Assembly (NCBI GenBank): GCA_947623935.1
Contig: CANQIE010000011.1
Location: 1-37,165, forward strand
Length of the DNA: 37,165 bases
From: an uncultured Bacilli bacterium
Lineage (GTDB): Bacteria; Bacillota_I; Bacilli_A; RF39; UBA660
Direction: 5' to 3'
Part shown: positions 8,643 through 18,575 of the stretch, in pieces
Layout: each line of letters opens with the position of its first letter
Position numbering within the stretch: the stretch's first letter is position 1
Translations under genes and position numbers: made by a program
The notes under the pieces: generated by a model
Told to the model about the DNA's origin: nothing
The model's input: only the letters and a program-made list of their open reading frames with translations
Database searches by the model: none

Positions 8643-11563
8643 TATTGATTTCCTCCTCTCATATCAACGTATTTACGTTCACATACATTTCCTTTTTGAT
8701 TGTTACATCCCACCATGCCTCGTTTTTTCAATTCCATATAGTAACTACTCGTTCCATTTAAATCGTAATCACTATTGGCTCCACCATTTAGGAACTTACT
8801 TTGACATACATTGATTCCTAATTTAGTATCATTATAACAATACATATCATAATCTAAGTATTCACCATTATGTTCACGATTGTATTGACGAATTGCATTG
8901 ATGTTTTGTTTGGTTAAGACAATTTCGTAATCAAGTTCATCAGATGGATCATTTTCTTGATTACTTGTTTCATAAATCGTGTTCCCCTTTTGAATGATTT
9001 CTAATCTCGTTTCATCTGGCATGATGTTATAACGTAAGCTATTTGCTGACGTCGTCCAGTTCCATCTTGGGTTACGTCCAATTTCTTGTTGTTCTTCTAA
9101 GAATGGTTGATTTAAGTTAATAGGACGATAAATATAACTTAATCCACAAGTATTGATACAGTTTTGTTCATTTGGTCCACAAGCGGTACATCCTGGATCT
9201 AAGTAAATACCCGTATTATCTTTAATTCCATAAAAGCAATGTAAATCAATGTTGGACCATTGTCCCCAAGAGCCAAGATTAGCAAAATTGAAATAAATAT
9301 TTTGAGAAATCCCTTGCTCTTCAAAATCTCCATTGATAAGAGCATCTTTATTATCCCAACCAATTACACTAGGCCAACGTTCCAATAAATTTACGCCTTT
9401 TGCATTGATATTGGTGTAGAATTTATTTCCTCCATCGTAATAATATTTAGCCAAATCTGGATTGCCAACAAATTGTTTTTTACCATATCGAATATCTCCT
9501 ACATCAACTTGTGATACATAAGCTTGGTCTAGATTTAAAGTGTATTCTCTTTCTGATGTATATTTAGTAATCGTAAATGATCTAGATTTACCTCCACTTG
9601 ATCCACCAATAGTATAAGAATAAGAGCCTGCTTCTTCTAAACTATACTCTAAGTTATTATTTTCAGGATAAGTCTTTTTATCTACTTTCACTTCTTTATC
9701 CGTAGCGTTCTTATAGGTAATTACATTTTGAGTATGTGAATCAACAATAGCGGCTGTAAAGACTTCTTTTCCAATAGATCCTCCAGTATATTGTTTAATG
9801 GCTTCTTGTACTTTCAAATATTCATTATAACTGTCATCAACTTCTTTATTATAATCTGCCACCGGGTCCATTGAACAATCAGGTCCACTAACCCTAACTT
9901 CATAACATGCAGTTCCATTGCAGCCAGTTATATAGCTAAAGTCAACGCCATGATCAGTAACACAAATCTCATTCTCGCAAGTCCAAGTAATAACGTTACA
10001 AGAGGTTATAGGGTTCCCTTTAGGAGTAGTACCACAGTTTTCACTCAAATAAGTTTTAGCAGAAACATTGCCTAAAATGGTTGTATTGTTTTTGTCTAGA
10101 TAAGTAGTCGTACGATATAAATCTATACTTATATTATTAGCGCTAGAAATAGCGTCAGAATTTATTTGATTTTGATAAATAGAAGCATAGCATTGATCGA
10201 TACAACTCTGCGAATAAGCTCCGTTATCACAAGAAGCTACACAGCGATCAAATAATTCATTTGGTCCTGCACATGGCTCTCCGCTGTGATCAAATGGTCC
10301 TCCATAGCATTCTACTCCATATTTACATAGAGAAAGCATTTTTGGTCTTTTTCGTTCAACCGGTTCGCAAGTACGGGTCATTGTAATAACTGGTGTATAA
10401 CTGAATCCTTCTCCAGCTCTTAAGGCTTTTGGTTCCTCATAAGTAATAACCAATTTTTCCGTACATCGAGCACCCCAATAGGAACCTCCAACACCTTCCA
10501 GAAAATGTGTATATTCTTGTGCAGATTCATGATAACTAGATCCTTCTTTAGTATTTATATTAGAGTTGTACTCATCACCAAAGTAACACTGTAGACTATC
10601 TGTTACAGGGGTTTTAGAGGATAGACCATCAATAAGTTTTCCAGCCCTATCAATATCTTCTTGTATAACAGCATCTGTATAATCTTTAATCAATGAATAG
10701 TCTATTTTTTCGTCAAAGCATTCATTGACATATTGTTCAGCAATACTTTTATTAACATTATTTTTAATAGAACTGGCAAAATCAGAGCATATTTTTCTTT
10801 CACGAATTGGATTAGGTACCCATGAACTAGCAACTCCTGTAATATAACCTACATAGGCACCGTCACATGGATTATCAGAACCACCATCAAAATAAAAAGC
10901 TACAGCATACTGAGCACCAGGATTTGCATAAAAAGAGAATGTTCCGTTACTTCCTGAAAGCCAATGATTATCTTCTACTTTCAGCCCATAAGAAGTGCAC
11001 TCATTTCCTTGGTAACTTAAACATACTTCTGAATAGATCATATTTCCCTTGCTTGATTTTTCTCCATTAGCAAGCCCAACACGATATCCTTTGGCATCTG
11101 TAATAGTGATTTTCCATTGGTTAAGTTTAGGATCCCAATTCTGATGAAAATGTTCTTGCGAATTTAAGTCATCGACCGAAACCAAATTATCAAAATCGTG
11201 TTTCAAAGGACATATTGCAGAAAGATACTCACTTGCTCCTATTGCACCAGAAGTAATTATACAACTTTTTCCCATAGCATTTTTTTTAAATTGCGTTGAT
11301 CCTGTTTGACAAGAGTTTGTCGAACGATCAAATAAACAATTATTTTCAAGGTCGATTGAGGTAACCGAGGCAGGGTTAACATCTTCTCCTATATCGTATA
11401 GTTGATACATACTTCCTGATACACAAATGATCTTATCACTTTCCGTACTGTAAAATATTTGTCCTGAATCATCCTTTGTTTCACCTAAAACATTAAACGG
11501 AAAGACTAAAACTAATAGAAAAAAAAGTAACAGGATATGCGAATATTTTGTTATTTTATTCAT
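8642..11563 (-). CDS. Large cysteine-rich exported protein, putative pilus tip/adhesin
   Basis: 973 aa, signal peptide MNKITKYSHILLLFFLLVLVFPFNVLG; roughly 40 Cys; no LPXTG or C-terminal TM. Confidence 0.7.
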   Translation of the reverse strand: MNKITKYSHILLLFFLLVLVFPFNVLGETKDDSGQIFYSTESDKIICVSGSMYQLYDIGEDVNPASVTSIDLENNCLFDRSTNSCQTGSTQFKKNAMGKSCIITSGAIGASEYLSAICPLKHDFDNLVSVDDLNSQEHFHQNWDPKLNQWKITITDAKGYRVGLANGEKSSKGNMIYSEVCLSYQGNECTSYGLKVEDNHWLSGSNGTFSFYANPGAQYAVAFYFDGGSDNPCDGAYVGYITGVASSWVPNPIRERKICSDFASSIKNNVNKSIAEQYVNECFDEKIDYSLIKDYTDAVIQEDIDRAGKLIDGLSSKTPVTDSLQCYFGDEYNSNINTKEGSSYHESAQEYTHFLEGVGGSYWGARCTEKLVITYEEPKALRAGEGFSYTPVITMTRTCEPVERKRPKMLSLCKYGVECYGGPFDHSGEPCAGPNELFDRCVASCDNGAYSQSCIDQCYASIYQNQINSDAISSANNISIDLYRTTTYLDKNNTTILGNVSAKTYLSENCGTTPKGNPITSCNVITWTCENEICVTDHGVDFSYITGCNGTACYEVRVSGPDCSMDPVADYNKEVDDSYNEYLKVQEAIKQYTGGSIGKEVFTAAIVDSHTQNVITYKNATDKEVKVDKKTYPENNNLEYSLEEAGSYSYTIGGSSGGKSRSFTITKYTSEREYTLNLDQAYVSQVDVGDIRYGKKQFVGNPDLAKYYYDGGNKFYTNINAKGVNLLERWPSVIGWDNKDALINGDFEEQGISQNIYFNFANLGSWGQWSNIDLHCFYGIKDNTGIYLDPGCTACGPNEQNCINTCGLSYIYRPINLNQPFLEEQQEIGRNPRWNWTTSANSLRYNIMPDETRLEIIQKGNTIYETSNQENDPSDELDYEIVLTKQNINAIRQYNREHNGEYLDYDMYCYNDTKLGINVCQSKFLNGGANSDYDLNGTSSYYMELKKRGMVGCNNQKGNVCERKYVDMRGGNQ

Positions 11564-11580
11564 TATAGAGACCTCCTATC

Positions 11581-12330
11581 TTACTTGATTATATCATAGT
11601 TTGCTGTTTTTTCAACCTTGTAACCATCAATTTTTTCATTTTCGCGTATCTTTCGTGCATCCACTCTAAATTGTTTTTTACCGTTTAAACCAAAAAACCT
11701 CGTGCATGTAATTAAGGAAAGTAATTCATCGTTTTCATCAACCGATACACTATAGTTATACAAACTGTTTTCCTTAGCGTTTCTAATGTATTCTAAAGTT
11801 TCGCTAGAAGACTCAGTAACTTTTCCTTTTTCTTCATCTCCTACAAACCCTATTGCATAAATAAGATAAATATCATCTTGATTATCATGTGAATATTGTA
11901 TATATAAATTATTTTTAGCAAAGTCTTCATAAACAAATGACATTAAGGATTCAAAGCGTATTAAAGAATCATCGTTTATTAATGGTTGATTTGATATATT
12001 TCTGATATTGTGTCCATATATTACTAAACGATTTTCCCCTTCGGCAGGGCGATGTTCTACCCAAGTATAGTCGGTATCACCTTTCATAGCCTGCCATGAT
12101 TCATAAATAACTGGATAGTCAATATTGGTTCCTTGAACACGAATCCATCCAACAGCTGGAGCATTTTCCACCATAGTATTTTTTATTTGTGAAGAGCGAG
12201 GCTCTATATTAAAAGGAGTAAAAGAAACTTCTTTTTTTCCAAACGTTCCCCAAATCATCATGAAAACTAGAATAGCAGCAAAAACAACAAGTGCGTAACC
12301 ATAAATTTTAAAATTATTTTTTTTCTTCAT
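11581..12330 (-). CDS. Class B-like sortase
   Basis: Signature 'TDYTWVEHRP...LVIYGHN' and catalytic 'LLSLITCTRF...FRVDARKI'; N-terminal TM. Start reassigned to MKKKNNFK with RBS AGAGGTG. Confidence 0.85.
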   Translation of the reverse strand: MKKKNNFKIYGYALVVFAAILVFMMIWGTFGKKEVSFTPFNIEPRSSQIKNTMVENAPAVGWIRVQGTNIDYPVIYESWQAMKGDTDYTWVEHRPAEGENRLVIYGHNIRNISNQPLINDDSLIRFESLMSFVYEDFAKNNLYIQYSHDNQDDIYLIYAIGFVGDEEKGKVTESSSETLEYIRNAKENSLYNYSVSVDENDELLSLITCTRFFGLNGKKQFRVDARKIRENEKIDGYKVEKTANYDIIK

Positions 12331-12372
12331 TTTTTCACCTCTTATTAGAAAATACACTTTTTTAATACATTT

Positions 12373-14232
12373 TTATTGTTTTATAAAATAAGGATCCCAA
12401 AAAGTTCCTTTTCCCCCTGCCAAACGTGCATCCTTATTTATAAAAGCAACTATCTTAAAAGAATTCAAAGGAAAAATCTCTCCTAGTACATTGAAGGTAT
12501 GTCCATTGGTTGTATTTGTCATTAAGAAATAACCGTTTTGATTTACAACATCCATCAAATAATAATTAGTTCCTATCAGCATATTATTACTATTGACCCC
12601 TGAAAACAAATCATAACTATTAGGAATAGCAAAAGTAGCATGGAAAGTATCGGTAGTACATTCATTATATTTCTTAGTATCATCAAAGTAAGAACGGGTA
12701 AATTCATGTTCTATCAAAAGATCATCATTTAAATAATTTCCAATTTCATAATTTAATTTGTAACCAAGATTACCTTCTTTCGTAGGATCAAACAGCAAGA
12801 TTTCATCCATCTTATCATAGCCTGCTTTTAACTCTAACGCAGTAGTACTATTTTTAATTGTTCCTGCACTGATGACCTTAATGTTTTTCTCTTCATCAAA
12901 ACCGATGATTCGGAAGTATTGTCCAGAGTAATTAAGATATTCCCCAATATAGCGATCCGATAATTTATCATTATCTTTTCCGTAAGTATAATCGTTTAAT
13001 TTATAAGGATCACTTGCTGTACCGTTGCCATCAATAACAAAACTGTTTTCTGTCTTTAGGTTAATTACCGGTCTAACTCCCCCTAGTTCTTGATTATCAC
13101 GCATAATAACACGTTCCTTTGATGAAGGATAAAATAAATATCCACTCTCTTCATTTTTATGATCTAATAGCCAGAAAGAAGTGTTAACACTAAAATAAGT
13201 TCTATTATTTGAATCATAGGTATCTAAAAATTCTTTGACAGAGAGTAAGCCAACAGGTAAACCATTAGAATAAGTTTCGCATGTCTGATTTATTTTAGAA
13301 AGATTCTCCAGTGGGGATTCACACCATGTACTTTGCTGACTAATGTACGTATCTGCATTATGAAGCAAAGAATAAAAATAATCATTTAGCCAATGAGCAA
13401 TATTTGATTGTTCAAAACTTTCTCCATCTTGACGGTATATTAAATTAGCAGCATTATCATCTAAAATCAATTTTAGTGTTCCATCTTCATTAACTTTGAC
13501 AATTCGCCAAAGCATTCCGGAAAAAAGAAGATAATTAGAAGCATTGGCTCCTTTATAGATATTGGATGAGTCCGTTTGAGCAATCACTTCATCTTTGATA
13601 TTACGAATAACTTGAACTTCTCTTGTTACATCGCTTCGATTATGCATTTTATCATAAGCAGTATAACGAACAGTATAAGAACCTATTTTTTTAGTATTAA
13701 CATTCGAAGTATCACTGAGAACTTCTTCTACCGGTAATTCTTGGTCAACATCGTCAAAAACTTTTTCTATTCCAGGGTCTTGATATTCACCTCCCACCGT
13801 TACATAATAAGGATTATCTCCATTCAAGGTAATTGTAGGTCCCTCATGATCCACGTTAGATTGATATTTTCCACAGGATAAGTAAGTGTAGTAACGATAC
13901 TCTTCTCCTTCTTTAAATACCCTCACCCATGAATCAAGTGAACAAATGTCATTTTCTTTAGGAATCATTAACTTCTCGATCCGTTCTAAATCGTTTAATT
14001 CCTTTAAAGTAACCGAGGTCATTTCGCCTTCCTTTTTAGGAAGTCTCGAGGGATACTGAAAGTAGTAATATTCAGCCGCTTCTTGGAACTTCTTTTCTTC
14101 TTGTCTAAAAAGGAAATATCCTTCAACAAAAAGAGTATAAACCAAATACAAAAGAAGAAGACTTGCACCTAAAATGGCTAGAATTAAAGCTAATCTTTTT
14201 TTCTTTTTAACTTCCACTGGTTGCATTTTCAT
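12373..14232 (-). CDS. Membrane-anchored protein with DUF5011-like Ig-fold domain and two copies of the WRI/DPY domain
   Basis: 'GPTITLNGDNPYYVTVGGEYQDPGI...GSYTVRYTAYDKMHN' (DUF5011-like) and two segments ending GTASDPYKLND and GTFWDPYFIKQ. Confidence 0.7.
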   Translation of the reverse strand: MKMQPVEVKKKKRLALILAILGASLLLLYLVYTLFVEGYFLFRQEEKKFQEAAEYYYFQYPSRLPKKEGEMTSVTLKELNDLERIEKLMIPKENDICSLDSWVRVFKEGEEYRYYTYLSCGKYQSNVDHEGPTITLNGDNPYYVTVGGEYQDPGIEKVFDDVDQELPVEEVLSDTSNVNTKKIGSYTVRYTAYDKMHNRSDVTREVQVIRNIKDEVIAQTDSSNIYKGANASNYLLFSGMLWRIVKVNEDGTLKLILDDNAANLIYRQDGESFEQSNIAHWLNDYFYSLLHNADTYISQQSTWCESPLENLSKINQTCETYSNGLPVGLLSVKEFLDTYDSNNRTYFSVNTSFWLLDHKNEESGYLFYPSSKERVIMRDNQELGGVRPVINLKTENSFVIDGNGTASDPYKLNDYTYGKDNDKLSDRYIGEYLNYSGQYFRIIGFDEEKNIKVISAGTIKNSTTALELKAGYDKMDEILLFDPTKEGNLGYKLNYEIGNYLNDDLLIEHEFTRSYFDDTKKYNECTTDTFHATFAIPNSYDLFSGVNSNNMLIGTNYYLMDVVNQNGYFLMTNTTNGHTFNVLGEIFPLNSFKIVAFINKDARLAGGKGTFWDPYFIKQ

Positions 14233-15805
14233 TTCCTCCTTTTAAATAATATTCATACGTTCTATCACGAACAACAAACTTAAACGCCACATCGGTTGCA
14301 TTCATAACTTCTTTAGGTACTAACAAGTAAACGTATTTCCCTTTCCAATCCCTCGATAGCGGTAAAGAAAGGGTTGCTTCTTTTTGTACCTGATCGATGG
14401 TATACCTAAGTTTTGCTTGTTTTGCTAAGAAACCGCTTAAGGCTAACCCTGTTGTATCTTCACTAAAATTAAGTCGTAAGATGCTTTTATTTCCGCTATA
14501 GTTTGAAGCCTTCATTTTACCCTCATAAACTTTGCAATCCCATACATAACAGCTGGTGTATAAGTAAGGAGTTTCTTCCATTACTTGATAATTGTAAAAA
14601 GCAAGCGTTTTTTTAGTCGTATCGTAGAACTCTAAATCCATCGATGTATTGAGGTAAGCTAAAGAGGTTTCAGTAGAAGAAGAAAGATCCGTTAAATCAG
14701 TATGAATAAGGCGAAGTTTTAAATCATTTGATCCTCTTATCTCTTGATAGTAAAGCGTATACTTAGAACCAAAATCGATGGGTTTTATTTCATAGATTAA
14801 CAACATGGAATTGGTAACACCTGGAGCAAGAGTTTGATTTTGATAGCCTTTTCCTAAATCCGTAAAATATTGGTCATGACTTTGAATAGGTACATAGTAA
14901 TTATGGTTTGCTGTAATGATAAATTTTTTAGTATCCATTGTAAGATTTTGATTGGTTATATTTTTTACAGATAAATCGAGAATAATGTATTTTCTTCCTT
15001 CTTGATTAATCACATTTCCCGCATAGTCCTTATTGGTAAGATACATTTTATTAATCTTTAATTCATAAGAATTGGCACGAAAAGTTTGTCCCATCTTATA
15101 AGTTCTATTCTCCACAAAAATCTGTTGGTATAGAAAGTAACTCCCCCCTAAGAAAAGAACTGAGACAATCGTAAGGCAAATACCTTGATGTTCTTGAATA
15201 ACGTATTTGACTCGACGGAACCGGTTTTTAACTATTCTTTTAACTTGATAAGGGTCCAGTCCTACCGACACTTCGACTTCTTCTCTATCTTCTTCATTAA
15301 TATCTAAGTACTCTTCGTCTTCTCTAAATCCAAACTTTTTTAAATCGAGTCCTAAGAAACGAATCAGCAAAATTACTAAAATCGCATATTGTGGAATACT
15401 CACAATAAACAAGAAATCTCGTATTAGTAATGTTTGTTGTAAATTAATTGCATCGAATCCAATATGGTCAAAATAAGATCCTGCATAAATAAACGTGATC
15501 ATTACAAGGAAATATTCTAATAAGATAAGTCCATAGACCACGACTGGTTTCTTTTTATAATAAAGTAAGAAAATTAAAATAAGACAAATGGCGAAAATGG
15601 CTACAATACAAGCAAAAAACAAAAAAGAAGTATATTCAGACATCGGAGTAGCAATCGGGTTATAGTATTTTGTATCCAAATAATTCCTTACCATATCTTG
15701 GAAGGCTAAATTTCGAAAAAGCACATAAGTAGAAAGAAGGAATAGAAGAAAATTGATTTTTTGGAAATGCTTTATTAGAAAAGCATAGGGTTTTCTAAAA
15801 ATCAT
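14207..15805 (-). CDS. Multi-TM membrane protein with DUF4352-like extracellular domain
   Basis: N-terminal TM helices; 'MGQTFRANSYELKINKMYL...GRKYIILDLSVKNITNQNLTMD' resembles DUF4352; overlaps the downstream gene by 26 nt. Confidence 0.6.
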   Translation of the reverse strand: MIFRKPYAFLIKHFQKINFLLFLLSTYVLFRNLAFQDMVRNYLDTKYYNPIATPMSEYTSFLFFACIVAIFAICLILIFLLYYKKKPVVVYGLILLEYFLVMITFIYAGSYFDHIGFDAINLQQTLLIRDFLFIVSIPQYAILVILLIRFLGLDLKKFGFREDEEYLDINEEDREEVEVSVGLDPYQVKRIVKNRFRRVKYVIQEHQGICLTIVSVLFLGGSYFLYQQIFVENRTYKMGQTFRANSYELKINKMYLTNKDYAGNVINQEGRKYIILDLSVKNITNQNLTMDTKKFIITANHNYYVPIQSHDQYFTDLGKGYQNQTLAPGVTNSMLLIYEIKPIDFGSKYTLYYQEIRGSNDLKLRLIHTDLTDLSSSTETSLAYLNTSMDLEFYDTTKKTLAFYNYQVMEETPYLYTSCYVWDCKVYEGKMKASNYSGNKSILRLNFSEDTTGLALSGFLAKQAKLRYTIDQVQKEATLSLPLSRDWKGKYVYLLVPKEVMNATDVAFKFVVRDRTYEYYLKGGNENATSGS

Positions 15806-15888
15806 ACACTGCTACCCTCCTATTCTAGATACTATAATAAGTATAACGCAAATGGTATAAAAAAGAAAGGTTTTTTTATGAAAGAGAT

Positions 15889-15917
15889 TTGCCAATTTCT
15901 TTAATCGATGCTATAAT
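15889..15917 (+). promoter_or_regulatory. sigmaA promoter for thioredoxin-like lipoprotein
   Basis: TTGCCA - 17 bp - TATAAT. Confidence 0.7.
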
Positions 15918-15941
15918 GACTTTAGTCAAGGAGGAAAAACA

Positions 15942-16358
15942 ATGAAAAAGATATTTGCTTGTATTACGATACTTCTTGCAAGTCTTTGTCTTACCGGATG
16001 TGGTGGAAGTAAATACATTCAAGAAATAGACTTAAAAACATTGAATGAAAAAGTAGAAAATAAGGAGTCTTTTGTGTTAGAAGTCATGCGTACTTCTTGC
16101 TCCGCTTGTCAAGATTTTGCTCCCAAATTAGAAGAGGTTACTTCGAATTATGAAGTAACGGTTTACCAAATTAATACGGAGCATCTTTCCGAAGAAGATT
16201 TTAATGCTTTTAAAGACGCTTATAGTGTAAGTTCTACTCCTACTATTGTCTTCTTTACGGAAGGACAAGAATTGACGGTAGGTACCCGTATTGTTGGAAG
16301 TGTTAGCAAAGACAAACTTATTTCACAATTAAAATTCATGGGTTATATCCAAGAATAA
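15942..16358 (+). CDS. Thioredoxin-fold lipoprotein
   Basis: Lipobox LTGC; active-site-like SCSAC; 'STPTIVFF' cis-Pro motif; RBS AAGGAGG. Confidence 0.85.
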   Translation: MKKIFACITILLASLCLTGCGGSKYIQEIDLKTLNEKVENKESFVLEVMRTSCSACQDFAPKLEEVTSNYEVTVYQINTEHLSEEDFNAFKDAYSVSSTPTIVFFTEGQELTVGTRIVGSVSKDKLISQLKFMGYIQE

Positions 16359-16370
16359 AGTAAAGAAAAG

Positions 16371-16394
16371 CCTCTAGAAATCCTAGAGGTTTTA
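16371..16394 (+). terminator. Terminator after thioredoxin-like gene
   Basis: CCTCTAG-aaatc-CTAGAGG followed by TTTTAGTTTG. Confidence 0.75.
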
Positions 16395-16408
16395 GTTTGT
16401 ATAAATGT

Positions 16409-16936
16409 TTATTTCGTTTCCTTATTTTTAATTCTATTATATTCTTTAAAGACTGCAAGCATTTCACCTACTATCACTTCGTTGATCGGATTATCAGGAA
16501 TGCTATCGATTAATACTTGTTCTACCTTGTCTAGTGGAATTGTTTTTGCAACATAATTTCCTTCTTTTTCCCAATCGTCCAAATGCGCTTGATTCATATC
16601 AAACTTAGCATCGGTTTTAACAATATAGTAATAGAGTTCATTTTGCCTATTTTTACCCGTGCCACGATAATTCTTACTATAATAAGTAATCTTTACAAAA
16701 GGCTCCATTTCAGCATCCTTAATTTCAATTCCAGTCTCTTCTTTGATTTCTCTTAGTAAGCAGTCTGTTAAAGATTCGCCTTTTTCCAAATGTCCTCCTG
16801 GAAATTGATATGTTTTATGCGAATAACCTAACGTAATTTCATTATGGTGATTAATAATAAGGCCTTTGGTACGAACTACCACTTCATCAATATCTTCTTT
16901 TGTCAGATGATCGTCGTTATAAAAAATTTCTTTCAT
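16409..16936 (-). CDS. NUDIX hydrolase
   Basis: Nudix box GGHLEKGESLTDCLLREIKEETGIEI. Confidence 0.9.
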   Translation of the reverse strand: MKEIFYNDDHLTKEDIDEVVVRTKGLIINHHNEITLGYSHKTYQFPGGHLEKGESLTDCLLREIKEETGIEIKDAEMEPFVKITYYSKNYRGTGKNRQNELYYYIVKTDAKFDMNQAHLDDWEKEGNYVAKTIPLDKVEQVLIDSIPDNPINEVIVGEMLAVFKEYNRIKNKETK

Positions 16937-17062
16937 TTTATTTCCCTACTTTCTCTTCTTTCATTTTAACATATTATTCTTTTTTAGAAAGTATTTTAGG
17001 ATAAATAACATAATTTAACATTTTTTTAAAAGTTCGTGATAAAATTAAAATAGGTGGTAATC

Positions 17063-17971
17063 ATGAACAAGAAAAAAAGAAAAGTTAAAAAAGGTTGGAT
17101 GGTACTGCTTATCTTTATTCTTCTTTTAGGAGGAGTCTTATGGATAAGTACGAATAGAAAAGGTCCCGAAGAAACTAAGTTTGAAGAAAAAGTGCCTAAT
17201 GAATCAAATGAGTCTTTTGATAACGAAACCAAGCAAAAGTTAGAGAAACTGGATAACATTCAAGAGAAAATTAATTATTTCCACATGGACTATATTGATC
17301 GATATATTTCCTATCATGAAAAAAATCCGAATCTATCTATGGAAGATGTTATAACAAGAGTCAATATTGGTCTTGATCAAGACTACTATACCCATACCAA
17401 AGAGAGTCCTTATTTAAACCAAGTCTATATCTTAAGTAATAAATACATCACTCTATCCGATTATGTTCCAGAAAATTTAGAAAAGGTCTCTTCTTCTTGT
17501 AGCACAGGAACCAGATATCTAGTAAGAGAAGCACGACTTGCTTTTGAAGAAATGTGTGCGGATGCGAAAAAAGAAGGCTATACCATCAATGCGATGTCTA
17601 CTTATCGTAGTTATGAATATCAAGTAGGACTTTACCAACGTTATGTCGATCAAGATGGCGTAGAAAAGGCTGATACTTATTCTGCTCGTCCTGGTTTTTC
17701 AGAACATCAAACAGGGCTTGTTGCCGATGTGGATAACCGAAAGACCGCTTATACTAGTTTTGATACAACGAAAGAATATACCTGGATGCAAAATAATGCT
17801 TATAAATATGGATTTATTTTGCGTTACCCCAAAGGGAAAGAAGATATTACAGGATACACTTATGAATCTTGGCATTACCGGTATGTAGGAAAAGAAATTG
17901 CTTCTTACATTCAAGAAAACCACATTACCTTTGATGAATACTATGTAAGGTTTATCGAAGGCAAAAAATAA
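17063..17971 (+). CDS. D-alanyl-D-alanine carboxypeptidase, VanY family
   Basis: 'STYRSYEYQVGLYQRYV...ARPGFSEHQTGLVADV...ESWHYRYVG'; N-terminal TM. Confidence 0.9.
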   Translation: MNKKKRKVKKGWMVLLIFILLLGGVLWISTNRKGPEETKFEEKVPNESNESFDNETKQKLEKLDNIQEKINYFHMDYIDRYISYHEKNPNLSMEDVITRVNIGLDQDYYTHTKESPYLNQVYILSNKYITLSDYVPENLEKVSSSCSTGTRYLVREARLAFEEMCADAKKEGYTINAMSTYRSYEYQVGLYQRYVDQDGVEKADTYSARPGFSEHQTGLVADVDNRKTAYTSFDTTKEYTWMQNNAYKYGFILRYPKGKEDITGYTYESWHYRYVGKEIASYIQENHITFDEYYVRFIEGKK

Positions 17972-17992
17972 AAGCGCCTCGTACGCTTTTTT
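17969..17992 (+). terminator. Terminator after VanY-like gene
   Basis: AAAAGCG-cctcgta-CGCTTTT followed by T-rich tract. Confidence 0.7.
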
Positions 17993-18003
17993 ATTTTTAT
18001 TAA

Positions 18004-18558
18004 TTAATGGTATTTATCAAGAAAATTACTTATTTCTTCAAAGAGATTGGTCTCTTTATTCACTTGAATCGTATTAATATTGATTTTTTTAGCACCCTCT
18101 ATATTTTTGACATTATCATCCAAAAACAATAATTCATTCGGTAAAAGATGAAATTTATTCAATATATGATTATAAAAATCACCATCCGGTTTTATCTTAT
18201 GTATTTCAGCAGAAATTAAGACATCATCCAAATCCTCAACACCAAATGCTTCTCCAATAAAGTTCCTTATAAAAGAAACATGATTCGTTGCAATAATGAT
18301 TTTTACATTTGGGTATTTTTGTTTGATTTCATGAAACAAATATGGATCTTTAACGGCATATAGTTTATCTATTAATTCTTCTGTTGTTCGCATAATGATA
18401 GCATCTTTAGAAATAAATTTGCGAGCCTCCATCAAATAATCTGAGTCATTTATATTATCTCCAAACATACGCTCTAACCGTTCTTCTTCGGCAGTCATTA
18501 ATATATCTTTTTCTGTAACTAAAACCCCTACTAAATCAAAAGCAATTACTTTAATCAT
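18004..18558 (-). CDS. HAD superfamily hydrolase
   Basis: 'VIAFDLVGVLV', 'IIIATNH', 'KPDGDFYNHIL', 'LLFLDDNVKNIEGAK'. Confidence 0.85.
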   Translation of the reverse strand: MIKVIAFDLVGVLVTEKDILMTAEEERLERMFGDNINDSDYLMEARKFISKDAIIMRTTEELIDKLYAVKDPYLFHEIKQKYPNVKIIIATNHVSFIRNFIGEAFGVEDLDDVLISAEIHKIKPDGDFYNHILNKFHLLPNELLFLDDNVKNIEGAKKININTIQVNKETNLFEEISNFLDKYH

Positions 18559-18575
18559 AAATGACCTCCATTATT

